A stretch of 64,000 nucleotides of DNA from Gigaspora margarita. Its lineage: Eukaryota; Glomeromycota; Glomeromycetes; Diversisporales; Gigasporaceae. Positions 1-12,004 of this stretch are shown here, piece after piece (the stretch's first letter is position 1; every line of letters begins with the position of its first letter). The translations under genes were made by a program, and so were the position numbers. The notes under the pieces are model-generated. The model was not told where the DNA came from. It ran no database searches and saw only the letters and a program-made list of their open reading frames with translations. The stretch is taken from the NCBI GenBank assembly GCA_009809945.1, contig WTPW01000998.1:1-64000 (forward strand), in the 5' to 3' direction.

Positions 1-1040
1 AATACCAAAAAGAAAACACCAAGTTGGACAACACCAATGACAAGAAAAAACCTGGCTAAAGACAAAAGAAAAAGCACAGATGCCAACAATGAAATGGACG
101 ACACTAAACTATTATCTGAAAAAAAAAAATAAATATTAATATAATACATTATTTTTTAAAAAAAAGAAGCACAAAGAACAACAATTCTAGTGATCAAGCG
201 ATGACAAAACAAATAAAAAATCAAAGCAAAAGTTAGTAAGCAACAAAAAAAATGCGTGTAATGCCAAAAATGATGACTTTTTTGTAAGAAACACAAAAAA
301 CAACACCTCACTGAAAATGGCGGTATACTGAAATCTACAACAAGACTCCAAAGATAATAACTAAAGTGACGACTTCCCAAAACGACATGAATTCGACAAT
401 TATTAAAGAATTGAAACAAGGTTGGTAAGAACTAATAACTCCAAAAGTGCAACGACAGCTAGAAATACAAAAATAAAAAAGCCTTACCTTGGCAATATAA
501 AGTTGTTGGTGAAGTAATAAGCAGAAAGAAGGCTAAAAAATGGTCAAGTTAAAATATTTAGATATGGCAGTAAGAAAAAATAGGTCAAAAACTGCTACTG
601 ATCATATTTATGATGATCAGGTTACATGATATTAATGATTAAAAAAAAGTAACGATAATTAAAAAATAAAAAAAATTGGTAATAATAATAATATTGTTGC
701 ATATCTCAACTCTAACAACAGTCTAGTAATGGTTCTAGTGATAACTCCAACAACAAAACCCTTAAAAAGAAGAAAAAAAAGCTATTTAATCAAAAATAAA
801 AAAAAATAAGTGCAAAAAAAAAAAAGATTATTAAAAGGATACCATAATTATACCAGAAACAGAGTGATATTGAAAATTTTATGTAATGTATGGTTATGCA
901 GTAAATTAAATGATGTTTGTATGCAAAAACTTGCATTTTATTGGTTATATGCATATGGCGAAGCAAAGGTGTGAATGCATATTGAAGCTTCACATGTTAC
1001 ATCTTTGCATTTGATGTAACATATCTTGTATCACATGAGA
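1..1040. other. A-rich low-complexity DNA, no gene recognised
   Basis: The plus strand is rich in A runs. A Lys/Asp/Thr-rich frame is open from the window edge to a TAA at 130-132 (43 codons) and could be the tail of a gene starting outside the window. It shows no domain. Frames on the minus strand here are Phe/Leu/Tyr-rich translations of A runs and are not credible proteins. Similar short Ser/Asn/Lys-rich snippets around 715-775 suggest a decayed low-complexity coding region, but no family can be named. Confidence 0.4.
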
Positions 1041-1072
1041 TCGTTAGTCTAACTTTTAATGTGCAATACGTG

Positions 1073-1815
1073 TTTTGGTGATTTGTTTTCTCATGGCTGT
1101 TGCTTAATTGCTGAACTTGATTGCTGTTGTACCATTCTGTGTACAGAATTGTATTCTGATTCTGGATATCTGTTTTCTATTTCTATATTATCATTGCTTA
1201 TAACACAGCAGAGCAGTAGCGTTAGATTGTATAAGTTTGATTTCCTTTATACTCATTATTTTCCGATATCTACAATCTGTTTAGAGCTAAATAAGTAATC
1301 GAATATTTCACAGTTTTGAAATGGTTGTATATAAATTGATTTTTTGGTTATTTGATCTCCTTGTCAGATTATTTATCTCCCGGTTTATTTTGGCTTAAAT
1401 AATGAATTGTTTGGATATAGTAATTGATTGTTTTGATTCTCATGGTCGTCGCTTAATTGCTGAACTTGATTGCTATTGTACCATAATTATATCCTGATTC
1501 TGGAGATCCGATTTCTATTTCTGTATTATTGATTTTGATCTATGTTGCCGTTACCTATAACAGATTGGAGCAATGCTTGTAAGATCATATATATTTGATT
1601 TCCCCAGAGTCGCGTATACTCTTTATTATTCGGTATCTACTATCTATTTAAAGCTAAGGTAATCTTATATTTCACAGTTTTGAAAAGAATGTATGTAAAT
1701 TGATTTTTTATTTTTTGGTTATTTGATTTTCTTGTCGAATGATTTATCTCCTAATTTATTTTGGCTTAGACAATGAATTATTTGAATATGGTAATTAATT
1801 GTATTGAATCATGCT
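1073..1815. repeat. Two-copy tandem duplication, unit about 350-365 bp
   Basis: The block starting near 1073 recurs from about 1426. Matching anchors are GCTTAATTGCTGAACTTGAT at 1102 and 1451, the TTTCACAGTTTTGAA segment near 1306 and 1670, and TTTATTTTGGCTTA near 1384 and 1758. The offset between copies is 349 to 364, so small indels separate them. No coding content is evident. Confidence 0.8.
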
Positions 1816-1837
1816 ATATAAATAGTAGTCCCATCAG

Positions 1838-1993
1838 TATACATAGATAGGTCAGGTTAATTATAGGGTTACTAAAAAAGGAAAGATCTGCAGAAAAAAC
1901 TTCAAAAATAAGCAAAAAAATTACTATAAATAGAAAAATCTGCATAAAAAACCTCAATAATAAGCAAACTCATACCTGATCTATCTATGTATA
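1838..1993. mobile_element. Short hairpin MITE, 156 bp
   Basis: Terminal inverted repeats begin TATACATAGATAG at the left and end CTATCTATGTATA at the right, continuing inward with AGGTCAGG opposite CCTGATCT. The interior holds two direct copies of a roughly 35-bp segment beginning near 1885 (AAAGATCTGCAG) and 1943. The ends fit a TA-target (Tc1/mariner-type) MITE, but the duplication cannot be told apart from the TA-rich repeat ends. Confidence 0.6.
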
Positions 1994-3880
1994 TTTCGGG
2001 GTCCTGTCCCATCCGCAAACATTTTGGCTTTGAACTAGTTAAAAAATAAATTCAAGCCCCTTTTAGTAACCGGATTGATCAACCCTTTACTGGCATAAAA
2101 CAAAATTCATCTGTAAAACATTTGTTAATTTTGATTTGTACCTTACTGATTTAAGTATCTAATATTTGTGATTATTAATAATCTGATTGGTGTGTTTTAG
2201 AGCGAGAATGCAATCTTGCAATTGATTATCTAAACTGATTTTAAGACTAGTTCTGAACTAGTCCCTATATGTAGTGGTCCTGAGGATGATCTATTCTTTT
2301 TTCGATTACTAATTAATCTTAGATATGTAGAGGTAAATAAATGACCCTTGTATAGTAAAAAAAATAATTTAAATGCGGTTAACTTTATTAGATAAGATTA
2401 TGCATCAAATTTTAAATAAAATAATAATTATGGATTTACAAATTTGGGTTTGTTTTTTTGTGAATGATAATTGTACAATTCTACCATCTGATATTTTGAT
2501 GAATAATTCTTTTTTTCAATTAGTGTGTTAAATAGCATGTGTTTTTTGCACAATATGCGATTGTTGTTATTTAAAATCAATATCTTTTTCTAATGTGATT
2601 GTTGTAAAGAAGAATAATGCTTATATTATAAATTAAATTGTATGATTATATCAAATAATTTGAATAATATTTCCTTTTGTTCAATCAGTGATCAGAGAGT
2701 GTTCAATTCAATTAATGATGCAATTTAATATCAGTTATGATATGTAAAAAAAACTAAATAGATGAAAGTCAAAAGAAGTATATGTGATTAATAATAAAAT
2801 TAATTTGGGGTTAAATGAAGTATATAATAGAATGCAATATCGAAACATTTCTATCTCTTTTACTTTTGTATTGCATATAATACCAATATAACTGACTATC
2901 TTTTACTTTTGTATTGAGACGTTAGTACTAGACGTGAGTTACTTTTTATAAGCATTCATAATTGCTAAGAGTCCTTTTACTTTAACGAATAAATAACTTT
3001 ATATTTAGTATGATGAATTATGATATTCCTCTTTGAGAACTCGTATTGCTGATTTAAAATTCAATTATATTATACCTCTTTTCGAATTATACTAATTAGA
3101 TCAAATTCTAACTGTTATATCAATTTTAAATTTTATTTGAAGTAGTATATAAAAAAAACATGCTTACAACCATTTATACTAATTGATTCTTATTTAAAAA
3201 ATATATGTCAACTCAATTGTATCTAAATTATTTTGTTTTTAGATTTTGCTTTGCTTATATCTGAATCTTATATATTTATCTCTTGCGAAGCTTATACCAA
3301 GTTCTCTTATTAACCGTTAGAACAAACTGCCTTTTTCTTGTGCCAGTATATGCTCTGAACTAACGTGACCAGATAGTTTTATTAATTTCTATATTGAGTG
3401 CATGACAAATATTTTAGCTATACTTAATTGTAATTATTTATAAAATCTGGGCTGAATTCGAGTTATGGTACCTGTTTCCAATTTTCATCATACTTAAACA
3501 GGTTCTGTCAGAAACATTGGTATTATTCTAGAACTTCACAACTATAATTCAACTATTCCAAATTAGATGATCATATTAAAAATGGATGATCGTATTATAC
3601 TATTGATATTTTACTAACTATATATGCATATGCATTATACATCTAGAACTGTTTCAAAATAATATTAACGAATTATCAAGGCATTATATATTCATTTGTA
3701 AATGGACTAGCAATACAATTTAAATACTGTAATATCTTTCTGTATACCTCACCAAAAATTTATAAAAAGAACACAGTCTTGAATATCAAGTAAATTTTAT
3801 ATCATTTCAAAAAAAAAAATTCTTGAACGTTATAAATCATACCCTTACAAATTCTTTGGTTAACTTTAATTAAACCATGG
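1994..3880. other. AT-rich intergenic DNA, nothing recognised
   Basis: No open frame of credible composition, no RNA gene and no clear terminal repeats. A short direct repeat (CTTTTACTTTTGTATTG) occurs twice near 2858 and 2900. The first faint Helitron-like frames begin just after this stretch. Confidence 0.5.
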
Positions 3881-4683
3881 TCAACATTATAACTAGAGGC
3901 GAATCTAAAAGAATAAAAGAACGTACCCAATTAGCATCAAAATGTAAAAGCCTATCATTTTAAGAATCAGAAAATAATAAAGCAAAAAGTCATATTGCTA
4001 ACCTTCGTCAAAGTGATGAATATGTACAAGCTTCTAACATAAAGCAAAACAACTACTGAAAACAAGAAAGAATTAATTCCTGCCTTACTACGAGCAATCA
4101 ATTTGATAATTTGGATATTCCTTTGTGTGTTCAAGACATGAATTGAGAATTCAATAAAATAACTAGACAAAATAGTACATGGCCTCAACAAATTGATTCT
4201 GAAATTGCAAAAAATGCATTGGCTGAATTTCGTGATAAAATAAATCTTAATGAATTACGAGAATTACCATGTGCAGTTTGCTCTGGTCTTTACAATTACA
4301 AAAGCTTCAAAATCCTTTCAGTCCACGAAGTTAATCTTTCTCTGCTTAAAGCACCTCTTAAACTTATTGACCCTTTATTTGAAATTAACTTTAATTATGA
4401 ACATTCTTATATCGATACAAGTGGATTAAAAATTATTCTTGATCGCTCTGGATTTGTATATTCATCTAAATACCAGGATAACCTTAAATCCTCTGCTTCT
4501 TATGATCCATTTAACTTACGAGTATGTAATATTTGCTATGATTACTTAAAAAAAAACAAACTTCCACCTTTGTCTTTGGCTAACAATATGTGGGTCGGTC
4601 CTACTCTCCTATGTCTTCAAGACTTAACTATTCCAGAACAACTTCTTATCTCACCTGGTTGCTTATGCATTAATCTCATTTAA
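3880..4683 (+). pseudogene. Helitron polyprotein N-terminus, DUF6570-like
   Basis: From about 4219 the frame reads through LRELPCAVCSGLYNY, then a second Cys pair (VCNICYDYLKK) and the block LPPLSLANNMWVGP followed by PEQLLISPGCLC. This Cys-x2-Cys / LANNMWVG pattern is what I know as the DUF6570 module at the front of many Helitron-encoded proteins. Shorter fragments in the same sense extend upstream to about 3880 between stops. It ends in a stop at 4683 and resumes as the next fragment. The role of this module is not established; zinc binding is inferred from the cysteines. Confidence 0.75.
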
Positions 4684-4734
4684 TTATCAAAAAAAAGACC
4701 TACTCATCACAAACTTAAAGGCCATATTATAACA

Positions 4735-6675
4735 TTGCCTCAAAATCCCTCTTCATTGGTTAATGTCTTACCTTTACCTATATATCGACTTGCAGATTAT
4801 TTAAAAATAGTCTTTGTTGGAAAAGGAACCCCTAATGAACATCATTTAAAAAAAGTACTTCAGGTTCAGAAAAGTAAAATAATATTAGCACTTGACTGGT
4901 TGTTCATGCATAATGAATTATTTAAAAATAAATTCAAAATTGATAAAAATGCATTAAATCTTTTACCTGAATGTGAAATTCCTGAATCTTTATTAATAAC
5001 TACTATAGTTATTGATATTGATTCCCAAAAAACAGATCATTATACTGGTTACTCTCAAGTTGTATTAGATAATCAACAATCTGATAGTGAGACTGATGAA
5101 GAGGAAAATTCTAAACATATTTCTGACAAATTTGTTAATATTAATACAATTAATAATATATCTGAACTCAGATCTTCTGGAATATTACACGTTGATGATG
5201 TACTGATTACAAAAAGGGAACTTACTCTTCTTTCTTTTCAAAAGTTAGTAGAAAAAAATAATCATCAATCCAACTATCAAATCTTTTTAAATAAAAATGG
5301 CAACGAGTCAAATTCTGTAACTCCTTTAATCTGTGTACCTCATTGTAATAAACCTCTAAATGAATATGAAGATTCTTCTCTTTTTCCTGCTGGATTTCCT
5401 GTTCTCTATCCTTATGGAGTTGGAGGCCACGAAGGTAGATTAAAACATGTATCTTTAAAACAATATGCTAATCACCTCATGTGTCATCGTAATCCCAAGT
5501 TCAGGCAGCATAGGTCTTTTCCTTTCGTTATTTTTAATATATTACAAAGGCGAGAAGTATCAGCAGAATCATATAATCTAACTCGAAATTAAAATTTTGA
5601 CCATTCAGCAAGCTTAATATCTGCTCTCAAGCCCAATGATATAAAACTAGCTATTGAACAGGAGCAAAATAAACAACCTATAACCAATCCTGCTATTCAT
5701 GAATTACTAAGAAACATTAGTACTGCTGGTTCTAAATTAATGGCCTNTGTTCAATNACGTGCANNTATNCNTAATGAAATANNTGCAGTTATGATACATG
5801 ATNGTACACCATNNCTTTTTATNACTATTAACCCNACTGATCTTCATAGTCCTATTGTAATAATGTATGCTGGAAGTGAGATAGATCTTGAAAAGCTTAC
5901 ATCTGAAAATTTTCCAAAAGCTACTGAAAGGGCTCATCTTGCTCATCTTGATCCTTCTGCTGTTGCAAAATATTTTAACATAATTATTAAATTAATTATA
6001 AATACATTAATTGGTTATAACAAAGAAAATGGCAGTATATTTGGATTTATAAAAAATTATTATAAAGTTATTGAATATCAGGACCACAGTGCACCACATT
6101 GTCATATGCTAATTTGGCTTCTTGGTGCACCAGATCCAATTATGCAACATCATAAAATTAAAAATGATAATGAATTTCGCCAACATTTATTAAACTATGT
6201 CAGCAATATTATTCGAGAAGATATTAGTTATCTACTCAAAAATAGTGAAATTTTAACAGACGATATGCTTGATGCTGAATATTCTGCTCCTAAAACTATT
6301 TTTGAAAAATGATTACATCCCTCTTTTCTCACTATACCAGATCCAAGATTACCTAACTTTGAGGAAAAATTTCATCAAGACCTACTTGCCCTCACTAAAC
6401 GTACGCTTTTTCATCATTGCAGTCACACCTGTAAAAAATACAATTGTGGTTTACAAAAACATTGCAGATTTGATTTTCCAAGAGAACTTGTGGATCCTTC
6501 TGGAATAATTTTTCCTGATCAAGGCATTATTGCAATCCAACGTACCAATTCTTTTATTAATAATCACAACCCATATATAACTGCCACATGCTGAGGAAAT
6601 AATGATATTAAATTTATTGCTACTCATAAATTAGCCTTAGCATATATTTATTATATAACTGACTATATTACTAAA
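4735..6675 (+). pseudogene. Helitron Rep (HUH endonuclease) region, Helitron_like_N
   Basis: Contains the typical Helitron block PLNEYEDSSLFPAGFPVLYP followed by YGVGGHEGR. The HUH metal-binding motif is Pro-His-Cys-His, with histidines at 6097-6099 and 6103-6105 followed by MLIWLLG. The candidate nucleophile block YIYYITDYITK lies at 6643-6675 and holds the paired tyrosines expected of a Rep. In the family this domain nicks and joins single strands for rolling-circle transposition. Stops fall at about 5590, 6310 and 6592. The N bases at 5747-5835 lie between the N-terminal block and the HUH motif. Confidence 0.82.
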
Positions 6676-6683
6676 TCAGATCT

Positions 6684-6922
6684 AGTGTTTAGACCCATTC
6701 AACCCAGGTGACCTGTCGGGCTGATCTGAGTAGACTGACGGGTATTCTCAGCCAATCGCTGATGTTTGTTTACATTAGATAAATTAGGATATGTTAAACT
6801 TTAACAATCCTCTTTTACCCGATGTAAACAAAAATCAGCGATTGGCTAGGAATACCCAGAATACTGTCAGTTTACCCAGATCAGCCCAATGGGTTACCCG
6901 CAGATGAACAGGTCTAAACACT
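6684..6922. mobile_element. 239-bp MULE-like MITE inside the Helitron
   Basis: The ends are AGTGTTTAGACC and GGTCTAAACACT, exact inverse complements, and imperfect complementarity continues about 95 bp inward to ATGTAAACAAA. It is flanked by identical 10-bp direct repeats AATCAGATCT at 6674-6683 and 6923-6932. Long terminal inverted repeats with a 9-11 bp target duplication are characteristic of Mutator-like elements; hAT elements normally make 8 bp. It is more GC-rich than its surroundings and non-coding. It sits immediately after the Rep tyrosine block, so it landed in Helitron coding sequence. Confidence 0.88.
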
Positions 6923-6932
6923 AATCAGATCT

Positions 6933-8320
6933 TAGTACACATAGTCTTTTTTAATATGTGTCTCTACTCTTGAAACTTTTTTAAAACAAGCAGCTGATAA
7001 AGACTCAAATAATATTGTAAATAATTCACATAAGCTTATAACAAAATGCCTTAACAAGATTGTAGGCCAATCTGAACTTACAAGCCCACAAGTTTCAGCA
7101 TATCTGTTAGGCATTGCTGATCACTATACTCCAAATAAATTTGCATCTATCCATCTTTAATCATTTGAATTTTATCTTACAAGAGAATATAAAAAGTATT
7201 ATCAAGATTTGACTGAAAATTCTGATAAATCTGATGATAATTTGGAAATCAATAATGATCAAGATAGCCAGGATCAATTAAATGAATCATTTTTAGTTAC
7301 CTTTTTAATAACAAATTAACAGCTGTAAACCTTCGTGTTGATTATAAGTACTGAGGTTCAGCTTTGCGTAATATTTGCCTTTATAATTACACTGCTTGCT
7401 TTAAAAAGACCCCAATAAGCTCATATCAACTTTTAATGTTATCAGGCCAGCATCCTAGAGAAGGAAATGAAAGATTTTTTTTAGGAGAAATGAATTAGAT
7501 GATAATTTCTGAATCTATTGATGTACATCCTAAGAACAAGACTCATATTCAGATGCGTAGAAGGCAAGGAACTGAAAGAGTAGTCATTTTGTATGGTAAA
7601 GCAATTCCTAAAAAAGATGATATAGAAAATGCAGATTTATAGGGACAATATATTCTTATATTGTTTAAACCATAGGAAACTATCCATGATCTTATAGAAG
7701 ACTATAACACATGGTCAGAGGCATGCCATGCATTTTTGAATAACTCTACTACATCTTCTCACCTAAAATATATAATTTCAAATATTGAATTGCTACATAG
7801 ATGTGCTGAAGAATCTTTTTTGGACCGTGAATTAAGAAAAAAAGCATTAAATAATCCAATTCTTGCTAAAGCCTACCGGATTGATCAATCTATTCCTGGA
7901 TATAATGCACATAATCAAGATGACCTTTTTGAAGATAATGATAAAGATTTAGCTATTAACAATAAATTAGAAAACATAACTACTTTAAATCCTGCTGCTA
8001 TTATTAGGGCTGGTTTGAAGAATATCAGTATGGTCAATGCTGCCTTGAATGTTCTATGAATTCGGGGAAGATTTTTTGTAAATGATTCCTTTTATTCAAC
8101 ATACTTAAATAGTTTGATTAATAATAACAATATTAATATTGACCTAAATGTCATACGTTAGAGCAATAATTTTGATGATAAACTTTTAAAGATTTGGCAA
8201 ACTACTATAACTTCACGAAAAACAATTCTTCAACATAATAATATTGTTACCTCTGAAAATAATTCTACATTAAACTTCTTTATCGATTTATCTGATAAAC
8301 AATCTGCTTCTCCTAACATA
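6933..8320 (+). pseudogene. Helitron central region between Rep and helicase
   Basis: Fragments read SHKLITKCLNKIVGQSELTS then QVSAYLLGIADHYTPNKF, a conserved Helitron segment, then LLMLSGQHPREGNERFFLGE and later LLHRCAEESFLDRELRKKAL. Between them are at least eight stops. Two of these follow a context where Trp is usual in the family (after LFKP, and in the DL*GQYI segment), consistent with TGG becoming a stop. One open piece (7736-8059) is the longest surviving stretch. It joins the PIF1 helicase after 8327. Confidence 0.75.
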
Positions 8321-8326
8321 ACCATT

Positions 8327-10000
8327 ATGAATAAAACCATTGATCCATTAGAAAAATTTGCGCTTGGTTTAATTGAAGAACAAAAAAAAGCTTATTTTCT
8401 TGTATGTAATCATTGTCGAAGAAACCAACCTATGTGTGATAATAAACCATCTCAGTTACTACTTTACCTTGCTGGTGCTAGAGGAACTAGTAAATCTAGG
8501 GTAATTCATGCAATACTTTCTTATTTTGAATACACTTTACAATGATATACTATTCTCATATTAGCTCCTACTGGAGTTGCTGCTGCAAATGTTTATGGTA
8601 GTACTATCCACTCTGCTAGTAGGTTTGATTTTAGTGAAAATGGTAAAAACCATCTAATTTAACAGAAGAAACTCTGCGACAGTTCAGAAATTATGGTCTA
8701 ATATTGAATATATAATATTAGAAGAAATTTCTATGATTGGTCAAAAACTTTTAGCAGAATTTCATGCTTTTATAACAAAATTAAAGGCAACTGACAATTC
8801 TATTCCTTTTGGCGGTGTTAATATCTTATTTGTTAGTGATTTTATGCAATTACCACCTGTCTTAGACCTGGCTTTATACATACCAGATAAAATTACTTTT
8901 CTTTCTTCTTCTAGTAAAACTCAACCTATATCTAATATCCAGAATTTATCAAAATCCACAAAAAGAAAACATAACCTTGACCCATTATCCATTGATGCTC
9001 GATCAGTTATTAATACTACTGGAAGAAGCCTTTGGTTAAATATTAAACATGTAATTTATTTAAAAAAACAAATGTGTCAATTAGATGATCCTTTCTATGC
9101 AAATATTCTAAAAAGTATGCAAGAAGAAAATCTAACAGATGATCAGAAATCTGCTTTAAGGCTTAAAACCCTTGGTGATGATTGAATTAGTTCAATAGAT
9201 TGAAGAGATGCTATATTTCTTGTAACAAGAAATGACCTTCGTGTCCAGCTTAATTTTGAAGCTACAAGAGAACATGCTTATTATAATAAGCAGCTACTTG
9301 TTTACTCTTGTGCCCAAGACTCTTATAATTGAACTATTCTTACGGAAAATAATCGTTTCAAGTTTTTATCAACACCAGATACAAAAGATAATGCACTTTG
9401 TGATATTTTACCTTTATCTATTAATATGAAAGTTGTCATAACAATGAATATTTGTACAAATGATAATTTGGCGAATGGCTCTCAAGGAATACTTCAGAAA
9501 ATTGTGTATGATAAGAACTCAATTGATCTATCGCCTTGTGATAAAAATGTTATAATATTAAAAAGTCCACCTAAATATGTTATTATTGAACTAATGGGTA
9601 GGATACCTGGTTCTTACCAAGACCTTCAACCTAATCATGTACCTATTTACCTATTAAGCGTACCTGTGTACGCATTATTTGGAAATCCAATAGATCAAAA
9701 ATATGAAAAAGCTTTCAATGATTTCAGCTTCCTTTAACTCCTGCATTTGCATTTACTGACTATAAATGCCAAGAAAAAACTCTTAACAAGGCGATTATTG
9801 ATCTCACAGGCAGTAATTCGAGCAATGGCCTATATGTAATGCTTTCTCATGTTCAAAAATTAGATAATCTACTAATTCTACAACGATTTAATGAATTCAT
9901 ATTGGATATGCGAATCTCACCTGCACTCTGTGCTGAATTTGATAGGCTTAATGAATGTGCGCTGAGAACTGAACAATTAAAAGAATGGCCAAATAATTAA
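8327..10000 (+). pseudogene. PIF1-type helicase domain of the Helitron
   Basis: Helicase motifs appear in order: a degenerate Walker A (LAGARGTSKS at 8467-8497, where the family has GxGGTGKS), motif Ia (APTGVAAANVYGSTIHSA, about 8565-8620), Walker B region LEEISMIGQ (about 8720), and SDFMQLPPV (family GDFxQLPPV, 8835-8860). The C-terminal part ends near 9999 with FDRLNECALRTEQLKEWPNN. Internal TGA stops lie around 8543, 9183, 9201 and 9330. In intact elements this domain unwinds DNA during transposition; here the nucleotide-binding loop is altered and the frame is broken. Confidence 0.85.
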
Positions 10001-10785
10001 AAACTTTTTCTTCATTTTAAGCTTTAAATAATTATAAAATTCTTTTAGTTTAAATAAAATTTTCATGTGTAATTTAATATATATATATATCTTGTAAGGA
10101 TTTTCCAGAATTCTATTCTTTTTTTTATATTATCATATTTTATTTTATTTTATCAATAAATAGTAGTAATACACAACAGAAATAGAGAACCTAAAAATAG
10201 TAATCACCTTAGTTGTAGTCCCTAATATATTTTTGTTTGACCACTTATACCATTTATGGCCATAGAGTTATATACTAACACAATCAAACAACACTTTAAG
10301 ATTGTAAAACAGAAATTTTCCAAAATTGCTTTTGTTGTTTGCTTAACTAATATTTACATTCTATATTAAGCAAAAAAATGCTAAAAGAAGCTAAATATTT
10401 CATAATTAATTTTTTAACTTAAGGCTATCAACCAGAACAGCAAATTAATGCTAAACTTTTTTTAAAAAAAAGTAATGCCGCAAGTAGTAAATTACTTATC
10501 TTTAATTTTCATCTGTAACAAATCATCTACATCTACTTTTTATTTTCTCTATTATTTATAAATTTTCGTTAATGAAAAGTAACCTTCAAAATTCCAATAA
10601 TATCATTACCTCTTTGATCTATCATAAGAACAAAAGAGAGTAAAAGTGCCATGTTCATAATTTTTACTATTATATAGAAAAAAATTCTTGATTAGTTCCC
10701 TGATTCATTGTTGATATCAAATACCAATTATCTACAATCACCAACCCATGATTACCTTTTATCAATAGTCAAATCCTGTAAATCT
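10001..10785. other. AT-rich spacer after the Helitron
   Basis: No open frame or clear repeat ends. The Helitron 3' terminus should lie in this stretch or just beyond it, but no convincing CTRR end with a preceding hairpin could be picked out by eye. Confidence 0.4.
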
Positions 10786-11038
10786 TGCTATTAATTGATT
10801 TTTGATTTCTGACCGATCTATAGGTGCTATCAGAATTTAATTGTCCTAGTAGTAATACAAACAATAGACTATATGTAATGCCTTTTAAAATTCAGAAATT
10901 AATGACTTATAGATTATGTAACTCTTTAATAGATCTACATTAGTTGTGTATGATTACCTGCTCTTTCTGCAAAATTTGATAAGCTTGAAAAATATGCACA
11001 AAGAATAGCTCTATTAAAAGAATAACCAAATATTTAAC
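10786..11038 (+). pseudogene. Second, older Helitron helicase C-terminal relic
   Basis: This segment parallels 9776-10000 of the main Helitron. Shared landmarks are the pair GACTATATGTAATGCCTTTT / GGCCTATATGTAATGCTTTC, the CTGCTCTTTCTGCAAAATTT / CTGCACTCTGTGCTGAATTT block, and the end block ATTAAAAGAATAACCAAATA, where the main copy has ATTAAAAGAATGGCCAAATA (Trp codon TGG now TAA). It is clearly more diverged than the first copy. Only the 3' coding end is recognised, so it is a truncated copy, or the tail of a separate element into or beside which the larger one inserted. Confidence 0.75.
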
Positions 11039-11039
11039 T

Positions 11040-11999
11040 ATCTCTTAGTATTTTTTCTTATTGAAAAAGCATTATCAAATTATGTTATCTATCTTAAAAT
11101 CTATGTATATATGAATTATTTTGAATTCTCATATATAATATTTTACTGATAATTTCTAGTATTGCATTAAAACATTGATTGAATTATTTGTTGACTTAAG
11201 ATCACTTACTACAAAATCTTCAGATTTCCAGTAAGATAAAATATATTTAAATGATTCACTTTTAAATTGACGAGTCTTACTTTGAACCTTATACTAGAAA
11301 AAATATATCAAAAACTAGTAAATTGATATGAAAAATACTTTATCATGAATTGTAATAAAATCTTCTCAGTGAATACATTCAAATCACTTTTAGTGGTATG
11401 GTTTGGGGGTTTAAAACCCATGAAGTTTGTGTTATCTTTCTCCTCACACATGCTCCATATCAAGGATGACAATCACACCTGAGATAAAAAAAAATGTAAC
11501 TAGGGAGGGAACAGTCAGATCCTAGGCCTGCTCCAAAAGGCAAAAACTGCCCCTTAGAAGACTATACTATAAATAATAGAGTTTTACTTGTATCAAAGTT
11601 AATTAATATACCTTTAGAAGATTGTAAAAAATATCTTTTCTTTCATCAGCCAAGTTAATTATAATTATCTCTGGTGTTAACATTATCTGCTATGGAAATA
11701 TTGAGGTTTTCAAATTTAGCTTTTTTTATAGTATGAATTTCTTTTATATGTAAATTTCTTTTAGAAGCCTTTGCTAGTAATACTATTGGTTTATTTTAGG
11801 ATAACATGCTAATTATGTAGCAGCTAAGTAATTTTTATAAAGTTTTTTCAATAAGTTTAAAGAAATATAAAAATTTGAAACAAAACTTCATGTTAAAGAT
11901 GGCCCTATTTATTGCCTCTATTCATTAGAAACTGCACTTTATTTTTAAACAATAAAAACAACTCTGCATTACAATAATTCAACATAAAATATATAAGGC
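11040..11999. other. Non-coding stretch with a dispersed repeat near 11.4-11.56 kb
   Basis: No credible gene. At about 11493-11560 lies a GC-richer block (TAGGGAGGGAACAGTCAGAT continuing to CCTAGGCCTGCTCC) that reappears, inverted, at about 15110-15160. The stretch before it (11395-11490) has a different base composition from its surroundings and could be the body of a SINE-like repeat, but no polymerase III boxes were found. Confidence 0.45.
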
Positions 12000-12004
12000 A
12001 TGTT

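Larger units (their letters stand above)
3880..10000 (+). mobile_element. Decayed autonomous Helitron (DUF6570 - Rep - PIF1 helicase)
   Basis: In order on the plus strand are a DUF6570-like zinc-rich N-terminus (4.2-4.7 kb), a Helitron_like_N replication initiator with a His-Cys-His motif (4.7-6.7 kb), a central helicase-linker region (6.9-8.3 kb) and a PIF1-type helicase (8.3-10 kb). That is the usual order of a rolling-circle Helitron polyprotein. The frame is broken about twenty times by stops and shifts, and a MITE interrupts it at 6684-6922, so it cannot encode an active protein. Exact 5' TC and 3' CTRR/hairpin ends were not identified; the limits given are those of recognisable coding sequence. 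Ns at 5747-5835 blur one part. Confidence 0.88.

Noticed and set aside
156-1298. Open frames on both strands in the first 1.3 kb
   Set aside because: They are Phe/Leu/Tyr/Ile-rich translations of A/T runs or cross a tandem duplication; no domain, no start context, no codon structure.
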